From assembly GCF_008297975.1 (NCBI RefSeq), contig NZ_VLNY01000002.1, positions 1 through 64,000 on the forward strand: a stretch of DNA of 64,000 nucleotides, read 5' to 3'. Source of the DNA: Antrihabitans cavernicola (GTDB lineage Bacteria; Actinomycetota; Actinomycetes; Mycobacteriales; Mycobacteriaceae). This document shows positions 8,760 through 18,230 of this stretch, piece after piece. The position numbers and the translations under genes were made by a program. How positions within the stretch are numbered: position 1 is the first letter of the stretch; each line of letters starts with the position of its first letter. Below the pieces are notes generated by a model. The model searched no databases. It had not been told where the DNA came from and saw only the letters and a list, made by a program, of their open reading frames with translations.

Positions 8760-11300
8760 ATGTCTTGCGATATGGGGTTGATGCACATGATCGTCGCTAG
8801 CGAGCCCGGTCTCGACGACCGAAACAACGACCGCCGTCCACTGTGGAAGGTGGCCGAATGGCCCCTTCGCTGGAAGGTAGCCGCAGTCTTGACGGTGCCG
8901 CTGATTCTTGCGGGCACGTTCGGTGGCCTGCGGGTTCAGTCGCAGCTCTCCCAGGCCGCGCAGCTGTCTGCAGCCGCCGACCACGTCGCGATCGTTGCTC
9001 CGGCGGTAGCCGTCAGCGACGCCACCGAGGGCCTGGCTCTCGCCGCGGTGTCCGGTACCAACTCCGGTCCTGCTGTTGCTGCGTTCGATGCCGCGACGGC
9101 CGCGCTGAACGCGCCGTCGAAGCGACTCGATCCATCGGCAGCCGCTGATCTCGCATCCGCTGTCGGGATGGCTGCCTCGCTGCGCAACGACGTCGGTACC
9201 GTCCCGGTTCCTGCCGCCAAGGTCACCGAACGGGTGAACTCGGTTTCCCAGAACATTGCCGCGGCCATCTCGTCGGCCATGTCGGGCATCGACGACCGAT
9301 CGGTCGACACCCAACTCGACCGTCTGCGTGCCACGTTGGACGCCCGCCGGGCCCTGGAGATGCAGCGCATCCTCATTGCCGCGCCGGATGCGCAGACCGA
9401 TCCGGTCGCTCGTGCCGGTGTGGTCGCCGCGACGGGTAGTGAGGTCGCGGTCCTCGATCAGCTCGCCGCCATGGACGGCACGAGTCCTGACGACATCAAG
9501 GCATTGCGTAACGAGGCAAGCACTCGACGCGCGGCATTCACGGATGCGGTCAACCCAGATCCGGTCGCGAACCTCGATCCGGCAGCGGACGCGCAGAAGT
9601 CGCAGGGAGCGAACGCCTCCGGCAAAGCCAGCGCCGATCGTTACCAGCGCATGACCAACGATTTCGTCACCCAGCTCGACGATTCCGTCCATGCGGGCGC
9701 AACGAGTCTCCGCTCGTCGGCGCTGCGCGATACGGCAATCGTGCTCGGTGCCGTGCTCGCGGCGTTCGTGCTCGCGCTGTTGGTCGCGGCGTCGCTGATC
9801 GATCCGATCCGCAAGCTGCGCCTCGGTGCCCTTCAGGTTGCCCGCCGCGGGCTGCCGCAGGAGATCGAGCGCATCCGCGACGGCAAGCCGCTGTCGCCGA
9901 TCACCCCGATCGGCGTGCATTCCCACGACGAGATGGGCCAGCTCGCGCGCGCCGTCGACGACATTCACGGTCAGGCCGTTCGCCTTGCCGGTGAACAGGC
10001 CTCGCTGCGTGTGCAGATCGGCGACATGTTCGAGACGTTGTCCCGGCGCAGCCGCACCCTCGTCGAGAAGCAGCTCGCGCTGATCGAGAAGCTGGAACTC
10101 GACGAGGACGATCCGCAGCGATTGGAAAGCCTCTTCCAGCTCGACCACCTGGCGACGCGCATGCGCCGCAACGGCGACAACCTGCTGGTGCTCTCGGGCA
10201 CGGCACCGCCGAAGGACTCCTTCGAGCCCATCCCGTTGGCGGACGTACTGCGTGGTGCACTCTCCGAGGTCGAGGACTACCAGCGGGTCGAGATCGGCGG
10301 CGCGCCGGACGGTGCGCTGTCCGGGAACGATGCCGCCGACGTCGTCCACCTCGCTGCCGAGCTGATCGACAACGCCCTGCGTTACTCCCCGCCGGAATCG
10401 CCGGTCTCTGTCACGGCGGCACGCGCCGTCGACGGCGGGTACCTGATCGACATCGCAGACAGCGGCATCGGCATGCACGACGAGGATCTGCAGGCTGCCA
10501 ACGGCCGTCTCGCATCCGGTGGCGAGGTCACCCCCGACACCGCCCGGAGAATGGGACTGTTCGTGGTCGGTCGGCTGGCCACCCGGCACGGCATCACGGT
10601 TCGCTTGCGTCCCACCAACATCGGGGCCCCGCGTCCCGGTGTGACCGCCAGCGTGCACATCCCGGCGACGTCTATCGTTCCGGTGAAGTCCAAGCTTGCT
10701 CGCCCGACCGGTGCAGGCGCAGCGGTCAACGGCTCGTCGGTGAACAGCTCCTCGACGAACGGTTCGGAAGCGACAGACGCGCAGCCATCGGCAGCTCGAC
10801 CCGCATCCATCGGAACACGGCGCGCGGCGACCCGAAACGGTTCCAGCCCAGTGCGTTCCGCGCCGCAGCCGCAGGACGACCAGCCCGTAGGTGAACCCAA
10901 GACCTCGGAGACCACGCCGATCTTCCAGCGCATGGCGTCTGAGTGGCTGCTCGATCCGAACGCCCCCAAGACCGGAGCTGCGAACAATCAGCGCTGGGCC
11001 AGTGCCGCGGACGCAGGTTGGAACGCGGCACGGTCGGCGTCTGCCGCCGGGACGGGTCCACGCACGGCGTCGGGGCTCCCGCAACGTAGGCCGGGCGCTC
11101 GCCTCGTCCCGGGTGGTGCTGCCTCTGCACCCGGCACTTCGCCGAAGCCGCAGTCGAATCCGGGAGCTGGTAAGCAGTCCGCCTCCCCGATCCGGAATGC
11201 GGAGGCGATTCGTGCGGCTCTCAACGATCACGTCAGTGGAGTTCGTGACGGACGCACCCGCGTCGGCGAAAAACGCGACCGCAACGAAGGAGCTCGGTGA
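8760..11300 (+). CDS. Conservon sensor kinase-like protein (CvnA type)
   Basis: An 846-residue membrane protein. One helix lies at about residues 40-57, then a long mostly helical external domain of the nitrate-sensor type, a second helix at about 323-345, a HAMP-like linker, and a GHKL ATPase domain with the N-box [11 protein letters not shown] near 534 and the G-boxes [14 protein letters not shown] and [10 protein letters not shown]. After about residue 650 comes a low-complexity Ala/Pro/Ser tail. No clear phosphoacceptor H-box was seen, as in Streptomyces CvnA proteins. It begins an operon with roadblock and DUF742 genes and overlaps the roadblock start (TGATG). Start choice among 8760, 8781 and 8787 is uncertain. 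Confidence 0.85.
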   Translation: MSCDMGLMHMIVASEPGLDDRNNDRRPLWKVAEWPLRWKVAAVLTVPLILAGTFGGLRVQSQLSQAAQLSAAADHVAIVAPAVAVSDATEGLALAAVSGTNSGPAVAAFDAATAALNAPSKRLDPSAAADLASAVGMAASLRNDVGTVPVPAAKVTERVNSVSQNIAAAISSAMSGIDDRSVDTQLDRLRATLDARRALEMQRILIAAPDAQTDPVARAGVVAATGSEVAVLDQLAAMDGTSPDDIKALRNEASTRRAAFTDAVNPDPVANLDPAADAQKSQGANASGKASADRYQRMTNDFVTQLDDSVHAGATSLRSSALRDTAIVLGAVLAAFVLALLVAASLIDPIRKLRLGALQVARRGLPQEIERIRDGKPLSPITPIGVHSHDEMGQLARAVDDIHGQAVRLAGEQASLRVQIGDMFETLSRRSRTLVEKQLALIEKLELDEDDPQRLESLFQLDHLATRMRRNGDNLLVLSGTAPPKDSFEPIPLADVLRGALSEVEDYQRVEIGGAPDGALSGNDAADVVHLAAELIDNALRYSPPESPVSVTAARAVDGGYLIDIADSGIGMHDEDLQAANGRLASGGEVTPDTARRMGLFVVGRLATRHGITVRLRPTNIGAPRPGVTASVHIPATSIVPVKSKLARPTGAGAAVNGSSVNSSSTNGSEATDAQPSAARPASIGTRRAATRNGSSPVRSAPQPQDDQPVGEPKTSETTPIFQRMASEWLLDPNAPKTGAANNQRWASAADAGWNAARSASAAGTGPRTASGLPQRRPGARLVPGGAASAPGTSPKPQSNPGAGKQSASPIRNAEAIRAALNDHVSGVRDGRTRVGEKRDRNEGAR

Positions 11301-11722
11301 TGAATACCGTTACGGCAGATTCTGCATCCGACCAGGGGCTCGACTGGCTTGTCTCGAACTTTGCCGACGACGTTGCGGGCGTATCGCATTCGGTACTGGT
11401 GTCCAACGACGGACTCCTGATGGCCTCGAGCGCGCATCTTCCGCCCGAGCGCGCGCATCAGTTGGCAGCGGTGACGGCCGGGCTGGCGAGCCTGGCCACC
11501 GGCGCCGCGGACCTGCTCTGCGAGGGCGACACCGTGCGCCAGTCGGTCATCCACATGTTCAACGGCTATCTGCTGCTGATGTCGGTGGGTGACGGCTCCT
11601 GCCTCGCCGCGCTGGCGACCCGCGGCTGTGACATCCGTCAGATCGGCTACGAGATGGCCGTGCTCGTGGACAGGGTCGGTCGATCCGTGCAGGCTTCGGC
11701 CCGCACGGGGGAGAACTCGTGA
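11300..11722 (+). CDS. Roadblock/LC7 domain protein (CvnB type)
   Basis: A 140-residue roadblock/LC7 protein: [20 protein letters not shown], then [11 protein letters not shown], then a helix [19 protein letters not shown] and the beta segment [18 protein letters not shown]. Roadblock proteins regulate small Ras/Rab-like GTPases; in Streptomyces conservons CvnB bridges the sensor and the CvnD GTPase. ATG 11300 overlaps the last base of the sensor stop and is preceded by GAAGGAG, so it is preferred over the GTG one codon earlier. It is six bases from the next gene. Confidence 0.92.
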   Translation: MNTVTADSASDQGLDWLVSNFADDVAGVSHSVLVSNDGLLMASSAHLPPERAHQLAAVTAGLASLATGAADLLCEGDTVRQSVIHMFNGYLLLMSVGDGSCLAALATRGCDIRQIGYEMAVLVDRVGRSVQASARTGENS

Positions 11723-11728
11723 TGACAG

Positions 11729-12103
11729 ATGGCCGCTGAAAAGAAGTTCGTCAAGTCGAAATCAGCTGGACTCGTCAGGCCCTACTCGCTGACGGCGGGT
11801 CGGACCAAGCCGTCTGTCGATCTTCCGATGGAAGCGGCCATCGAGGCGCTTCCACACGCGGAGCACGTCGACTGGCCGCAGGGTGATCGTCGTACCGAGA
11901 TCGTCGCAATCTGCGCCACGCTGCCGTCGGTCGCCGAAGTGTCCGCTCATCTGGCATTGCCGATCGGCGTCACGCGAGTGCTGGTCAGCGATCTGGTGAC
12001 CGATGGCTACCTGCGCGTCCACGCAACATTGGCCGACACCTCGACGGTGTCCGAACGACGCGAACTGATCGAGCGGGTGCTCGCCGGCCTGCGCTCCATC
12101 TAA
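11729..12103 (+). CDS. DUF742 protein (CvnC type)
   Basis: A 124-residue protein of the DUF742 family, recognised by SAGLVRPYSLTAGRT near the N-terminus and a winged-helix-like part (LPSVAEVSAHLALPIGVTRVLVSDLVTDGYL). It is the third conserved member of the conservon, after the sensor and roadblock genes. In the usual arrangement a GTPase gene (cvnD) follows directly; here an MHYT membrane protein follows instead 42 bases later. It is cytoplasmic and presumably part of the signalling complex. Confidence 0.9.
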   Translation: MAAEKKFVKSKSAGLVRPYSLTAGRTKPSVDLPMEAAIEALPHAEHVDWPQGDRRTEIVAICATLPSVAEVSAHLALPIGVTRVLVSDLVTDGYLRVHATLADTSTVSERRELIERVLAGLRSI

Positions 12104-12145
12104 CCGACAGCTTTCTCGAGCCTCACAGACACGAAGGACCTGAAG

Positions 12146-13000
12146 ATGAACGCGCAGACAGTTTCGGTACTGGCCGCACCGATGGACCACGCATCCATGC
12201 ATCACTTCGACATGGGCATCTGGCTGCTCGGTTTGTCTTTCGTGGTCTCGGTGGTGGGATCGATCGTCGGTCTCGCGTGTACTCGACGATCGGCCGTCGC
12301 GGTCACCGACGGTGAGCGCCTTGCCTGGCTCGCCACCGCCGCACTCTCCATCGGTGGCGTCGCGATCTGGTTGATGCACTTCATCGCGATGCTCGGTTTC
12401 ACCGTCCCGGGCAGTGCCGTTCGCTACGACATCGGGTGGACCATCGCGTCGGCAATCCTGTCGATCGTTGCTGTGTTCATCGGACTGATCATCGCGGGTA
12501 GGACGCTGAACTGGCTCCGACTGCTGGCCGGTGGCGTCGTGATGGGTCTTGCAGTGAACCTGATGCACTACACCGGGATGCGCGCCGTTCGGATTCAGGG
12601 CGACATCCACTATTCGACGATCCTTGTCATCGCCTCCATCGCCATCGCGGTTGTCGCGGCGACAGCCGCACTCCTGTTCACTCTCGTCCTGCAGTCCGCC
12701 ATCATGCGTTTCGTCGCAGGCCTCGTGATGGGCGTCGCGGTGGTCGGCATGCACTTCACCGGAATGGCGGCAGTCGACGTCACTCTCGATTCGAGCCGTG
12801 CCGTGCCCGCTGGTTCCGAGGTGTTCGACTTCCTGTTTCCCGTCTTCGTCATCGGCTTGCTTGCGCTCGCCGGTCCGATCGCCGCGGTCATGCTGGCGCC
12901 GGACCGAAAGTCTGCCCACCTGAACGCCGAGGCCGACCGACTCGCCGCAGAGGCCGAGCGTGCGACGCAAGCGCTCGACCGGAGCCCGCTGAAAGTCTGA
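12146..13000 (+). CDS. MHYT domain integral membrane sensor protein
   Basis: A 284-residue protein with seven hydrophobic helices and repeated MHYT motifs: MHHFDMG near residue 15, LMHFIAM near 80, NLMHYTGM near 140 and GMHFTGM near 205. MHYT domains have been proposed to bind a metal such as copper and sense diatomic gases (O2, CO, NO). The charged C-terminal tail (about residues 250-284) is helical with no output domain such as GGDEF/EAL. A GAAGGA site lies ahead of the ATG. Its place behind the sensor-roadblock-DUF742 genes on the same strand suggests it feeds into that system. Confidence 0.88.
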   Translation: MNAQTVSVLAAPMDHASMHHFDMGIWLLGLSFVVSVVGSIVGLACTRRSAVAVTDGERLAWLATAALSIGGVAIWLMHFIAMLGFTVPGSAVRYDIGWTIASAILSIVAVFIGLIIAGRTLNWLRLLAGGVVMGLAVNLMHYTGMRAVRIQGDIHYSTILVIASIAIAVVAATAALLFTLVLQSAIMRFVAGLVMGVAVVGMHFTGMAAVDVTLDSSRAVPAGSEVFDFLFPVFVIGLLALAGPIAAVMLAPDRKSAHLNAEADRLAAEAERATQALDRSPLKV

Positions 13001-13019
13001 ACGCTGAAGGTCTGAACGG

Positions 13020-14135
13020 TCAGACTCCCAGCCGCCAAAGTGACGTGATCTCTGCGGCGCGGGCGGCATGAAGCGGATCCGAGGTGTCGCGTGACTTGCG
13101 ATGCCTCGGTGCGATATCGGACCTGCCGAGCACCGACAGGCCCGCCGCCGCGAACATCGCGAGCAGTTGGTCGCGGGTGCGCAAGCCGAGATGCTCGGCA
13201 AGATCGGACAGAATCAACCAACCCTCGCCGCCCTCGGTCAGATGTTCGGACAGCCCATCGAGGAATCCGAGCAGCATCCGACTGCCAGGGTCGTAAACCG
13301 CGAACTCGACAGGAGATGTGGGCTTCGCGGGCAGCCACGGCGGATTGCACACGACAAGGCCTGACCGCCCGGGCGGGAACAGATCGGCTTCGATCACGTC
13401 GACACGATCGGCGAAACCCAAGCGTGCCAGGTTCTCTCGCGCACAGTCGAGGGCGCGAACGTCCTGATCCGTTGCGATGACGCGCGGGATTCCCCGCTTG
13501 ACGAGAACAGCCGCGAGAACTCCTGTGCCGGTACCGATGTCGAAAGCCAGGTCCGTCGACGGCAGGTCCTCCTGCCCAACCAGATCGATGTACTCGCCAC
13601 GGGCGGGGGAGAAGACCCCGTAGCTCGGAAAGATCCGATCGCCGTCCAGTGCGGGGATGGCGACACCCTTCTTCCGCCACTCGTACGCACCGATCAGACC
13701 GAGCAATTCGCGAAGGGCCACAACGGATTCGGTGGTCGTGTCGCCGTACGACTGTCCGATGACTTCGCGAACATCCGGAGCTCGCGATAGAGGAACCGTG
13801 CCGTCGGGGGCGAGTGGGACAAGCAGCATTCCCAGGATTCGCGCGCGGTGATTCTGTGCTGCGCGGTGGCGGTGGAAGGTTTGTGCCGGGTCGTCCGATA
13901 CGGCCTTGGCGGGTCGACGATCGATCCGCCGAGCCATCGCCGCCAAGAGCTGGCGGGCATTGTGGAAGTCACCGCGCCACAGCAGAGCCGTACCCTCGCA
14001 CGCCAGCCGGTAGGCGTCGTCTGCTCGTGTTCGATCGTCTGCCACGACCACCTTGCGTGGTGGCGGCGTCGCGCTCTCGGACCGCCACAGCGCGGTGCGC
14101 TCGACATCGTCTTCGGTCCATTCGATCGTGGTCAT
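13020..14135 (-). CDS. Class I methyltransferase of the PrmC/HemK-like small-domain type
   Basis: A 371-residue protein with an N-terminal domain of about 150 residues rich in Arg and a C-terminal Rossmann methyltransferase domain. Motif I is FDIGTGTGVLAAVL, an acidic strand-2 end is ATDQDVRALDC, and motif IV is VVCNPPWLP, the NPPW/NPPY signature of enzymes that methylate glutamine or exocyclic nitrogens. ATG 14135 is chosen because it overlaps the stop of the upstream permease gene as ATGA, and the longer reading adds only implausible residues. Substrate (protein glutamine, RNA or small molecule) cannot be told. Confidence 0.8.
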   Translation of the reverse strand: MTTIEWTEDDVERTALWRSESATPPPRKVVVADDRTRADDAYRLACEGTALLWRGDFHNARQLLAAMARRIDRRPAKAVSDDPAQTFHRHRAAQNHRARILGMLLVPLAPDGTVPLSRAPDVREVIGQSYGDTTTESVVALRELLGLIGAYEWRKKGVAIPALDGDRIFPSYGVFSPARGEYIDLVGQEDLPSTDLAFDIGTGTGVLAAVLVKRGIPRVIATDQDVRALDCARENLARLGFADRVDVIEADLFPPGRSGLVVCNPPWLPAKPTSPVEFAVYDPGSRMLLGFLDGLSEHLTEGGEGWLILSDLAEHLGLRTRDQLLAMFAAAGLSVLGRSDIAPRHRKSRDTSDPLHAARAAEITSLWRLGV

Positions 14136-15445
14136 GCTCCGAACACCTGCAATGACAACCAGAGTCCGACCACGGCGAGCACCAAGCATGCGGGGACTGT
14201 CAGCAGGCCGAGCTTCGTGAATTCGCCGATTCGTGGTTCGGCATCGTGATCACGTAATACGCGTCGCCACAGCAGTGTTGCCAGTGAGCCCGCGTACGTG
14301 AGGTTGGGCCCGATGTTGACGCCGATCAGCACCGCAAGTACCTGACCGACACCACCGCCCGCGACAAGCGGCAGCAGGACCAGAACAGCAGGCAGGTTGT
14401 TGATGAGGTTGGCGAGCACCGCTGCGACGGCGGCGAGCGCCAGCAATGCCGACAGGCTGGACCCGTCGGGCAGCAGGTGGCCGACCGCGTCGGCCAACCC
14501 GTTGTCGACGACGGCCCGCACCACGATGCCGAGGGCGAGCACGAAGAGCAGGAACGGAATCCCCGCTGAGCGCACGATGCCCGCCGGAGTGATCCGTCGT
14601 TGCGCCAGCGCTCGGCACGCGAGCACCGCTGCCCCGACCGATGCCGTCCACACCGGCTCGATGCCGACGAACGACGTGAGGACGAAACCGACGAGTGTCA
14701 GACCGAGCACGGTGAGCGTGAAGACCGGCACTTCGCGTTGCGTGACGACGGGCGTCTTGTCCGCGCCGGCAGCCAGATCGGCTGCGAAGAAGTATCGGAA
14801 GACCAGGTATTCGACCCCGATCGCCACGAACCAGGGCAGGGCCATCAGGGCGGTGAAATGGACGAACGTGATCCCGGCCGTGGTGAACGCGAGCAGGTTC
14901 GTCAGGTTGGACACCGGGAACAGCAGGGACGCCGAGTTGGCGAGGTGGGTACTGGCGTAGACGTGCGGCTTCGCCCGCGCGCCCAATCGTGCCGCCGTGG
15001 CGAACACGACCGGCGTCAACAGGACCACCGTCGCATCGAGACTGAGGACTGCCGTCGTCGCTGCGGCCGTGCCGAACACCAGTACCAACAGCCGCTGGGG
15101 GCTGCCCGCGCAGGTCCGAGCCATCAACGTGCCTGCGGCGTGGAACAGGCCCTCGGCATTGCACAGTTGAGCAAGTACCAGGATCGCGGCCAGGAAGCCG
15201 ACGACCGGGGCGAGGCGAGTCGTCTCGTCGATCGCATGGCGCAGCGATATGGCTCCGGTAACGATCAGCACGATTGCCGCCGGACCGGCAACCACGATTT
15301 CTGGAATCCCGCGCGGACGAAGCACCGCACAGGCGAGCACGGCCACCAACAGCACGACCGACAGGAATTCTGCTGTTGCAGTGCTCAGCTCGAACCGCCC
15401 TCGGTCGATCCAGGCATGCACCCTCCTCGAAGGTTTTGTTCGCAA
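14132..15445 (-). CDS. ArsB/SLC13-type anion permease
   Basis: A protein of up to 437 residues with 10-12 hydrophobic helices and the ArsB/CitT superfamily motifs: LSLDATVVLLTPVVFATAAR, followed by HLANSASLLFPVSNLTNLLA, and a second half NLINNLPAVLVLLPL with IGVNIGPNLTYAGSLATLLW. These double repeats form the substrate sites of arsenite and anion permeases. No arsenic genes are nearby, so the substrate is unknown. The start is uncertain: TTG 15445 or a GTG eight codons later; an AGGAGG lies immediately before that GTG, too close for a normal site. It is followed with a four-base overlap by a methyltransferase gene. Confidence 0.85.
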   Translation of the reverse strand: MRTKPSRRVHAWIDRGRFELSTATAEFLSVVLLVAVLACAVLRPRGIPEIVVAGPAAIVLIVTGAISLRHAIDETTRLAPVVGFLAAILVLAQLCNAEGLFHAAGTLMARTCAGSPQRLLVLVFGTAAATTAVLSLDATVVLLTPVVFATAARLGARAKPHVYASTHLANSASLLFPVSNLTNLLAFTTAGITFVHFTALMALPWFVAIGVEYLVFRYFFAADLAAGADKTPVVTQREVPVFTLTVLGLTLVGFVLTSFVGIEPVWTASVGAAVLACRALAQRRITPAGIVRSAGIPFLLFVLALGIVVRAVVDNGLADAVGHLLPDGSSLSALLALAAVAAVLANLINNLPAVLVLLPLVAGGGVGQVLAVLIGVNIGPNLTYAGSLATLLWRRVLRDHDAEPRIGEFTKLGLLTVPACLVLAVVGLWLSLQVFGA

Positions 15446-15664
15446 AGAAGGAATCGGCGATATTTCTCAGTGATCAGCGTACTTCCGACCGTGATTGTCC
15501 GATCTCGTACCAAATTGTCCTGATAGCCATTCTGAAATTAGCGTGGTTAACAAACTCGTTGGTGGTGTTCGCGTGTACTGGCCAGTATTGTGACGGGTTG
15601 CACCCCGCTTGGCGGTGCAGCGGTCGGGCTGGACGAGGGTGGGAAGACATTGGAACGGTTCGTA

Positions 15665-16906
15665 ATGGGCAGCAAGCGAGCTGAGCGTGGCAAGACGGGG
15701 CGGATGCGTACCGCAGCGCTGTTGTTCGGGGCCGCCGCAATTGCGCTGGCCACTGCATTGACAGGTGCGCCTGCTTCCGCGACGCCGTTGTACCCCATTC
15801 CCGATCCGGACCCGTTCTATGCAGCGCCGCCGGATATCGCGTCGAAGGCCAACGGCACGGTGCTCGAGTATCGGCCGATGCCGCCGCTGCCACTGTTTCC
15901 TGCCGTGACGATTCAAGAAGTGAAGTTTCGTTCCACGAATTCCGAGGGACATCCGATTGCCGCCACCACGCTGGTGATGATTCCGGCAAATCAGGTACCG
16001 AACGGTCCCCTGCTGTCCTACCAGCACATCATCAATGGACTCAGTCCGAAATGTGCGCCGTCGCGGGCGCTGTACTCGAACGACCCGAACATCGTCATTC
16101 GCGAAGCGCCGATCATGAACATCGCGCTACAGCACGGCTGGACGGTCGCGCTGCCGGATCACCTCGGTCCGACCAGTGCGTACGGGGCGGCGAAGCTCGG
16201 CGGCCAGATCACCCTCGACGGCATTCGCGCGGTCCAGCACACACCTGGCCTCGGCGTGGAGAAGAGTCCTGTAGCGATGGCCGGCTACTCAGGCGGTGGC
16301 ATGGCGACTGCTTGGGCAGCCGCATTGGCGCCGACCTACGCACCGGAGTTGAACATCGTCGGTGTCGCCGAGGGCGGTGTTCCGATGAACATCACCAAGA
16401 TGGGTGAGCAGCTGGGCGACCGTCCGCACCCGGTGTTCGGTCTGGCCATGGCCGCGGCAATCGGGCTCGAACGCGAGTACCCGGATCGTCTTCCCTTGAG
16501 CACACAACTCAACGCGAGGGGCCTCGCGATCCGTGACGCGATGGCCAACGGCTGCACCAACGACATCCTCGCCGCCGGAGCGGGCCACAGTGCACCGGAG
16601 CTGGCGACGTCGATGCAGATGACCAAGGATCCGGCCGTGATCGCCGTCGGCAACGAGAACAGCCTGGAGCTCTACCCCGGGGTGCCCAAGGCGCCGATCT
16701 TCGAATGGCACGCACCCACCGATGCGTTGATTCCGGTGGATTCCATCGTCAACACCATTCGTCGCTATTGCGCGGCGGGCGCCACCGTGCAATCGGACCT
16801 CTTTCCGAGTCCCGATCACCTGACGACAGCAGTGTTGGGTGCGCCGACGGCCTACCAATATCTCGACGACAGGTTCAAAGGCGTTCCCGCACCCAACAAC
16901 TGCTGA
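15665..16906 (+). CDS. Secreted lipase (LIP family)
   Basis: A 413-residue exported protein. The signal peptide has a basic start, a hydrophobic core AALLFGAAAIALATALTG and an ASA-type cleavage site before TPLYPIPD. The body matches the secretory triacylglycerol lipase family (LIP, PF03583): nucleophile in GYSGGGMATAW, acid in WHAPTDALIPVD, His in SPDHLTTAV. It should hydrolyse long-chain acylglycerols or related esters outside the cell. The start is chosen at ATG 15665, preceded by a GGAACGG-like site; a TTG at 15650 with GGGAAG before it is an alternative. Convergent with the porin gene five bases away. Confidence 0.88.
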   Translation: MGSKRAERGKTGRMRTAALLFGAAAIALATALTGAPASATPLYPIPDPDPFYAAPPDIASKANGTVLEYRPMPPLPLFPAVTIQEVKFRSTNSEGHPIAATTLVMIPANQVPNGPLLSYQHIINGLSPKCAPSRALYSNDPNIVIREAPIMNIALQHGWTVALPDHLGPTSAYGAAKLGGQITLDGIRAVQHTPGLGVEKSPVAMAGYSGGGMATAWAAALAPTYAPELNIVGVAEGGVPMNITKMGEQLGDRPHPVFGLAMAAAIGLEREYPDRLPLSTQLNARGLAIRDAMANGCTNDILAAGAGHSAPELATSMQMTKDPAVIAVGNENSLELYPGVPKAPIFEWHAPTDALIPVDSIVNTIRRYCAAGATVQSDLFPSPDHLTTAVLGAPTAYQYLDDRFKGVPAPNNC

Positions 16907-16911
16907 TCCGC

Positions 16912-17577
16912 TTACAGGACGATCGCGGGACTGTAAGCGGCGAACACGTCGTCGGAGTCCTTGGTGGACGCCGTCCACTGCGAGTACGTCCTGATCGACG
17001 TCGCACCGAGCGCGCCGTTGATCTGGAAGTGCACGTTGTCGAGTGAGATGGTGCCCGACGGCCCGGTCAGCGCCTTCTTGTTCAGCGAGACGCTGGTGAT
17101 CTGCCCGGGCCGAAGCGGGAACGAGAAGTTGCCCGCCAGCGGGGTGCTGAAGGTGACGGTGGGCGGTGTCGGTCCGAGCGGGATTCCGAGCTGCGGCGTG
17201 ATGCCTGCTGAACCGCCGAGGCTGACACCGTTGCTCACGTCCACCTGGTAACCGATCTCGATGCCGACATCCACGCTGCCCGCGGTGATAGGAGCGCCGC
17301 CTGCCGATTTCACAGTGGTTTTGCCGCCGAAGAAGATGTCCCGGTCGAACGGGGTGCCATTGAGCGGTGGCACGTCGTTGACCCACTGGCCGGACTGGGT
17401 GATGTCGAGAGCCGCGCCGCCTACCGCGGTGCGATGGGCACCGCTGTCGGCGATGGTGATGGTGCCTGCCTCGGCGGTACCGGAGCCGACGGCGACGGCG
17501 AGGACGGCAAGTCCTGCGACGGCCACGGTGCGGGCGGGGGTAAGGGCATGGCGCAGCGAAACACGGGTGTTGATCAT
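16912..17577 (-). CDS. MspA family porin
   Basis: A 221-residue exported protein. The signal peptide ends in GTAEAG near residue 37. The mature part has the MspA pattern: GAHRTAVGGAALDITQSGQW, a VDVGIEIGYQVDVS strand pair, GITPQLGIPLGPTPP and a C-terminal LDNVHFQINGALGATSIRTY. MspA proteins form octameric water-filled channels in the mycolate outer membrane, so this gene supports a mycolic-acid-bearing host. ATG 17577 has GAGGA eight bases upstream. The 189-base upstream gap probably contains its promoter, with a sigma-region-4-like gene beyond it on the same strand. Confidence 0.93.
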   Translation of the reverse strand: MINTRVSLRHALTPARTVAVAGLAVLAVAVGSGTAEAGTITIADSGAHRTAVGGAALDITQSGQWVNDVPPLNGTPFDRDIFFGGKTTVKSAGGAPITAGSVDVGIEIGYQVDVSNGVSLGGSAGITPQLGIPLGPTPPTVTFSTPLAGNFSFPLRPGQITSVSLNKKALTGPSGTISLDNVHFQINGALGATSIRTYSQWTASTKDSDDVFAAYSPAIVL

Positions 17578-17766
17578 GAATTCCTCGTCAGGTGTGAAAG
17601 ATCCCGAAGCTGTCGGGAGATGGGTGCGCGAGAGCGCGCTACTCAGCGATGTGTCGAATCGCCGGTGCTACAAGATGTTCGGTGCATGTGTCATTACCTC
17701 TGTTCGGTCTCGCCAGACGGTAATGAGCGTCCAAGGACCGAGCAATCGATCCGCTCACCGCGATTT

Positions 17767-18000
17767 CTAACTGTCGAGCAGAGCTCGCAGGCTGCGCATT
17801 CCGACGTGCAACCGCTGCAACGCGGCGGCGTCGGTTTCCGGGTTGTTCGGACCGTAGAAGGTCCGCACCAAGGTACGACGATGGTGGTCCGGTAGCGCAG
17901 CAAGTGCGTCGATCACCGCGCGGGCATCCGGCCTGGTGACTCCATGTGTCGATGCTCGTCCGGGTCGGCTCCCTCGGGGGTGCTCGATCGGGTCGGTCAT
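17767..18000 (-). CDS. Small protein resembling sigma-70 region 4
   Basis: A 77-residue protein whose second half looks like a sigma-factor region 4 helix-turn-helix: VIDALAALPDHHRRTLVRTF, then a turn, then ALQRLHVGMRSLRALL, compared with the usual ALPxxxRxVxxLxxxxGxxxxEIAxxLxxxxGTVKSRxxRAxxxLR pattern. Region 2 is missing, so it cannot be a complete sigma factor. ATG 18000 is preferred over a start 27 bases upstream because AGGGA precedes it at good spacing. It could be a DNA-binding regulator derived from an ECF sigma factor or a remnant of one. The adjacent downstream gene on the same strand encodes the porin. Confidence 0.6.
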   Translation of the reverse strand: MTDPIEHPRGSRPGRASTHGVTRPDARAVIDALAALPDHHRRTLVRTFYGPNNPETDAAALQRLHVGMRSLRALLDS

Positions 18001-18074
18001 GGTTGCGTCCCTGCGTGCTGAATTCACTGTTCTTCAAGTCTGTCGGACGTGGCAACCGCCGGGTAGGCACCCAA

Positions 18075-18094
18075 GGGTGTGCGGAACCACACCC
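18075..18094. other. Perfect seven-base hairpin in a divergent gap
   Basis: GGGTGTG and CACACCC pair around a six-base loop in the 230-base gap between the sigma-like gene and the M23 peptidase gene. No T-run follows, so it is not a typical terminator; it may be part of the leader of either gene. No known riboswitch signature was recognised in this gap. Confidence 0.35.
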
Positions 18095-18230
18095 CCGGCA
18101 GCTGTAGCCCGAAGGTAAATCGGCAAGGCAATACCGGGTAAAGGTTGCGAAATGATCACGAAGTTGTAGTCTTCATTGCGACGTATACCGATTTGTTACC
18201 AAATGCCCGGCTGACACCGAGGAACACACT

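Noticed and set aside
8748-11231. 827-residue open frame on the minus strand
   Set aside because: It is the shadow of the conservon sensor gene: Arg/His/Gly-rich, without motifs, and the plus-strand frame has clear GHKL and membrane features.
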